Positions 62,648 through 64,000 of a stretch of 64,000 nucleotides of DNA are shown piece by piece. The notes under the pieces were generated by a model, which was not told the origin of the DNA, made no database searches, and saw only the letters and a program-made list of their open reading frames with translations. Source of the stretch: Astropecten irregularis (taxonomy: Eukaryota > Echinodermata > Asteroidea > Paxillosida > Astropectinidae); NCBI GenBank assembly GCA_963971285.1, contig OZ020248.1:16678001-16742000 (forward strand), in the 5' to 3' direction. A program made the position numbers and the translations under genes. Within the stretch, counting starts at the first letter, position 1; every line of letters begins with the position of its first letter.

Positions 62648-63246
62648 TTGAAGCTAGGAACACATGCATTGTACTTTGGAATTGCAATTTCATCCACCAT
62701 GCTACCAAATACATCATGTGTGGAAACCAAGATGGTCTCTCCTTCCATGTAATGAAGTGTTTTCATCTTATTATCATCTTCAAGGTCATCTCCAAAGAAG
62801 GCCTTCTTTGTTGAGGGTATCAGTTTGGTTTCTGACATAGGATTTCAATGTCTCAATGGATATCCCATCAAGAAAGTGAGTTTGCCTGTCTGCTGATGTG
62901 TAATATGTTGATGTCCATTGTTTTGTTTTTTTTATCCTGGAGGGAGGTTTGAGGCAGGTGTTATGGTGTAGGTCTTTTGCGGAGCCAAGTGAAATGACAC
63001 ATGTAACACACTTCTGGGGTACAGAAGAACACTGCACACTTTGCAGGCATTCCGGGTTGTCTTTGTTCGGCCTTTTGTCATCACTCCAATGATCCTTATA
63101 CCACTTGCACTGTTTGGGATACAGGCATGGCATTCTTGTGCAGCTGTGGCTAGCTGTGGTTGTAGCCGATGCTGCTGCCCTTGGTTGCTGCCAATTCCTC
63201 TCAACATGAATATCCGGATCCGAATCGAACCCCGAGATTTATTCAA
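62626..63246 (-). pseudogene. Cys/His-rich region upstream of the HECT-like exon
   Basis: Two overlapping frames. The upper one (63,133-62,786) reads MPCLYPKQCKWYKDHW, then PECLQSVQCSSVPQKCVTCV and DLHHNTCLKPPSRI, with several CxnC and an HHxxxC spacing that suggest zinc binding. The lower one (62,838-62,640) reads STKKAFFGDDLEDDNKMKTL, GETILVSTHDVFGSMVDEIA, IPKYNACVPSF, leading to the HECT-like block. Changing frame near 62,800 would make one protein. Further upstream, 63,246-63,134 is a basic, Gln-rich stretch in either frame. I cannot name the zinc-binding type. Confidence 0.4.
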
Positions 63247-63322
63247 CTATTTTCACACTTTAAAAGTCATGCAGTCTACGTACACGTCTGGGTTCAGCGA
63301 TGCCGATTTAGCGAAATTGAGT

Positions 63323-63787
63323 CTACATGTGTGTTTGATCGCGGCAGACGTGGCAGTATGTCACTCCCACGTCGTTGAAACCCTGTACGTCACTGAGTGA
63401 AAACTCGCTAATGAGGCTTGTTTGAGTGTTAAGGATTACTTGATGTAGACAGTGGAATTCCTCTGCTTTTTTTACAGTCAACTGTAACAGTTCCCAAGGG
63501 ATGAAGTGCTTCCCTGGAGCCCCTGGAATCATCCAAACAATCAGCTTTATATCCACAGCTGACTGTAGCACTGTGGCAAAGTGCTCATTACCTTCAACAT
63601 TTAAGTGAAAGCCATCTCTAGTAGCAAAAAAGTTGTGTCTATTCACCTCTTCATCTGCATCCATGAATTTGCATTCACAAAACCTTTTGCAAAGTTCTGC
63701 AAGGTGAATAATATAGACTTTGACTTTCTCATTCAGGCAACTGGAGTCATGTCGGGATAGTAGTCCAGAGAGTAGATGAGGACTCAT
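63323..63787 (-). CDS. SGNH-hydrolase-like domain, C-terminal part
   Basis: An open frame of about 154 codons. Residues 20-65 follow the last blocks of the SGNH/GDSL esterase fold: KVKVYIIHLAELCKRFCECK, then FFATRDGFHLNVEGNEHFAT. In this family DxxHxNxxGN supplies the catalytic Asp and His, both present as D-G-F-H. The block with the nucleophilic Ser (GDS) would lie upstream, beyond or near the window end, and is not seen. The last ~70 residues are unrelated (IPWELLQLTVKKAEEFHCLH) and end at a stop, so the exon border is uncertain. Such domains occur in host genes and in some retro- and DNA-element proteins. It is on the same strand as the HECT-like remnants. Confidence 0.5.
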   Translation of the reverse strand: MSPHLLSGLLSRHDSSCLNEKVKVYIIHLAELCKRFCECKFMDADEEVNRHNFFATRDGFHLNVEGNEHFATVLQSAVDIKLIVWMIPGAPGKHFIPWELLQLTVKKAEEFHCLHQVILNTQTSLISEFSLSDVQGFNDVGVTYCHVCRDQTHM

Positions 63788-64000
63788 GCAAAGGTTCTGG
63801 ATATATCAAGACAGCTGAACAACAGTATTCAGTAGTATTCAGTATTTAAAAACTGTTTTCAATTTGCATGTTTCTTTAGAACTACATGTAGTCATCCTTC
63901 ATGTCAGGACTAACCAGTGCTGTGTCCGAGTCCGGTCAGTCCGAGTCCAAGACCAATTACTGAAGGATGGGTGGTATGCAAGTGTTTTTATCTTCATCAG
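63788..64000. other. Window end, no gene seen
   Basis: Short repeats only: 'cagtattcagtagtattcagtatt' near 63,826-63,846 and 'gtccgagtccggtcagtccgagtcc' near 63,924-63,948. Confidence 0.5.

Overview
The window is eukaryotic, most likely from a marine invertebrate (lancelet, echinoderm, hemichordate or similar). The grounds are GT-AG exon structure on the minus strand, non-LTR retrotransposon and DNA-transposon debris, many MITE-like inverted repeats, GTACATGTAC-type microsatellites, and protein fragments of families I know from such genomes. I cannot name the species. No intact gene can be shown; no tRNA, rRNA or CRISPR was recognised.

Layout. 1-4,640: AT-rich non-coding DNA with one weak Gly-rich exon candidate, a TTG microsatellite and a C-run. 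About 4,640-47,617 (43 kb, two thirds of the window): one head-to-tail satellite array of about 57 monomers of 729-738 bp. It has higher-order structure: 3-, 4- and 5-monomer blocks on the left and an A-B-C trimer of about 2,208 bp on the right. Diverged, rearranged monomers lie at both ends. A 695-bp MITE-like element with an AATT target duplication sits in one monomer at 38,579-39,273. 47,618-54,530: intergenic DNA with nested inverted-repeat elements, minisatellites and two CpG/CRE-rich promoter-like stretches.

54,530-60,716: a non-LTR reverse-transcriptase fragment, then a minus-strand, multi-exon, decayed gene for a transposase-like protein of an uncharacterised family (coiled coil, HGDGTTK block, AYHSGAFVG block, EQASESIH block). 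It is interrupted by a second AATT-flanked element (55,686-56,485) and by a 2-kb insert bounded by a 67-bp perfect direct repeat. 60,740-64,000: minus-strand remnants of SGNH-hydrolase-like, Cys/His-rich, HECT-like and DUF4806-like coding sequence.

Reading. The satellite shows unequal exchange throughout: displaced identical blocks, a chimeric monomer, and a local single-monomer expansion. The right flank is a graveyard of selfish-element genes. Short open frames on both strands of every monomer are by-products of the repeat and are not annotated as genes. Family assignments are from remembered motifs, without a database search. Frameshifts in the right flank could be true decay or assembly error.
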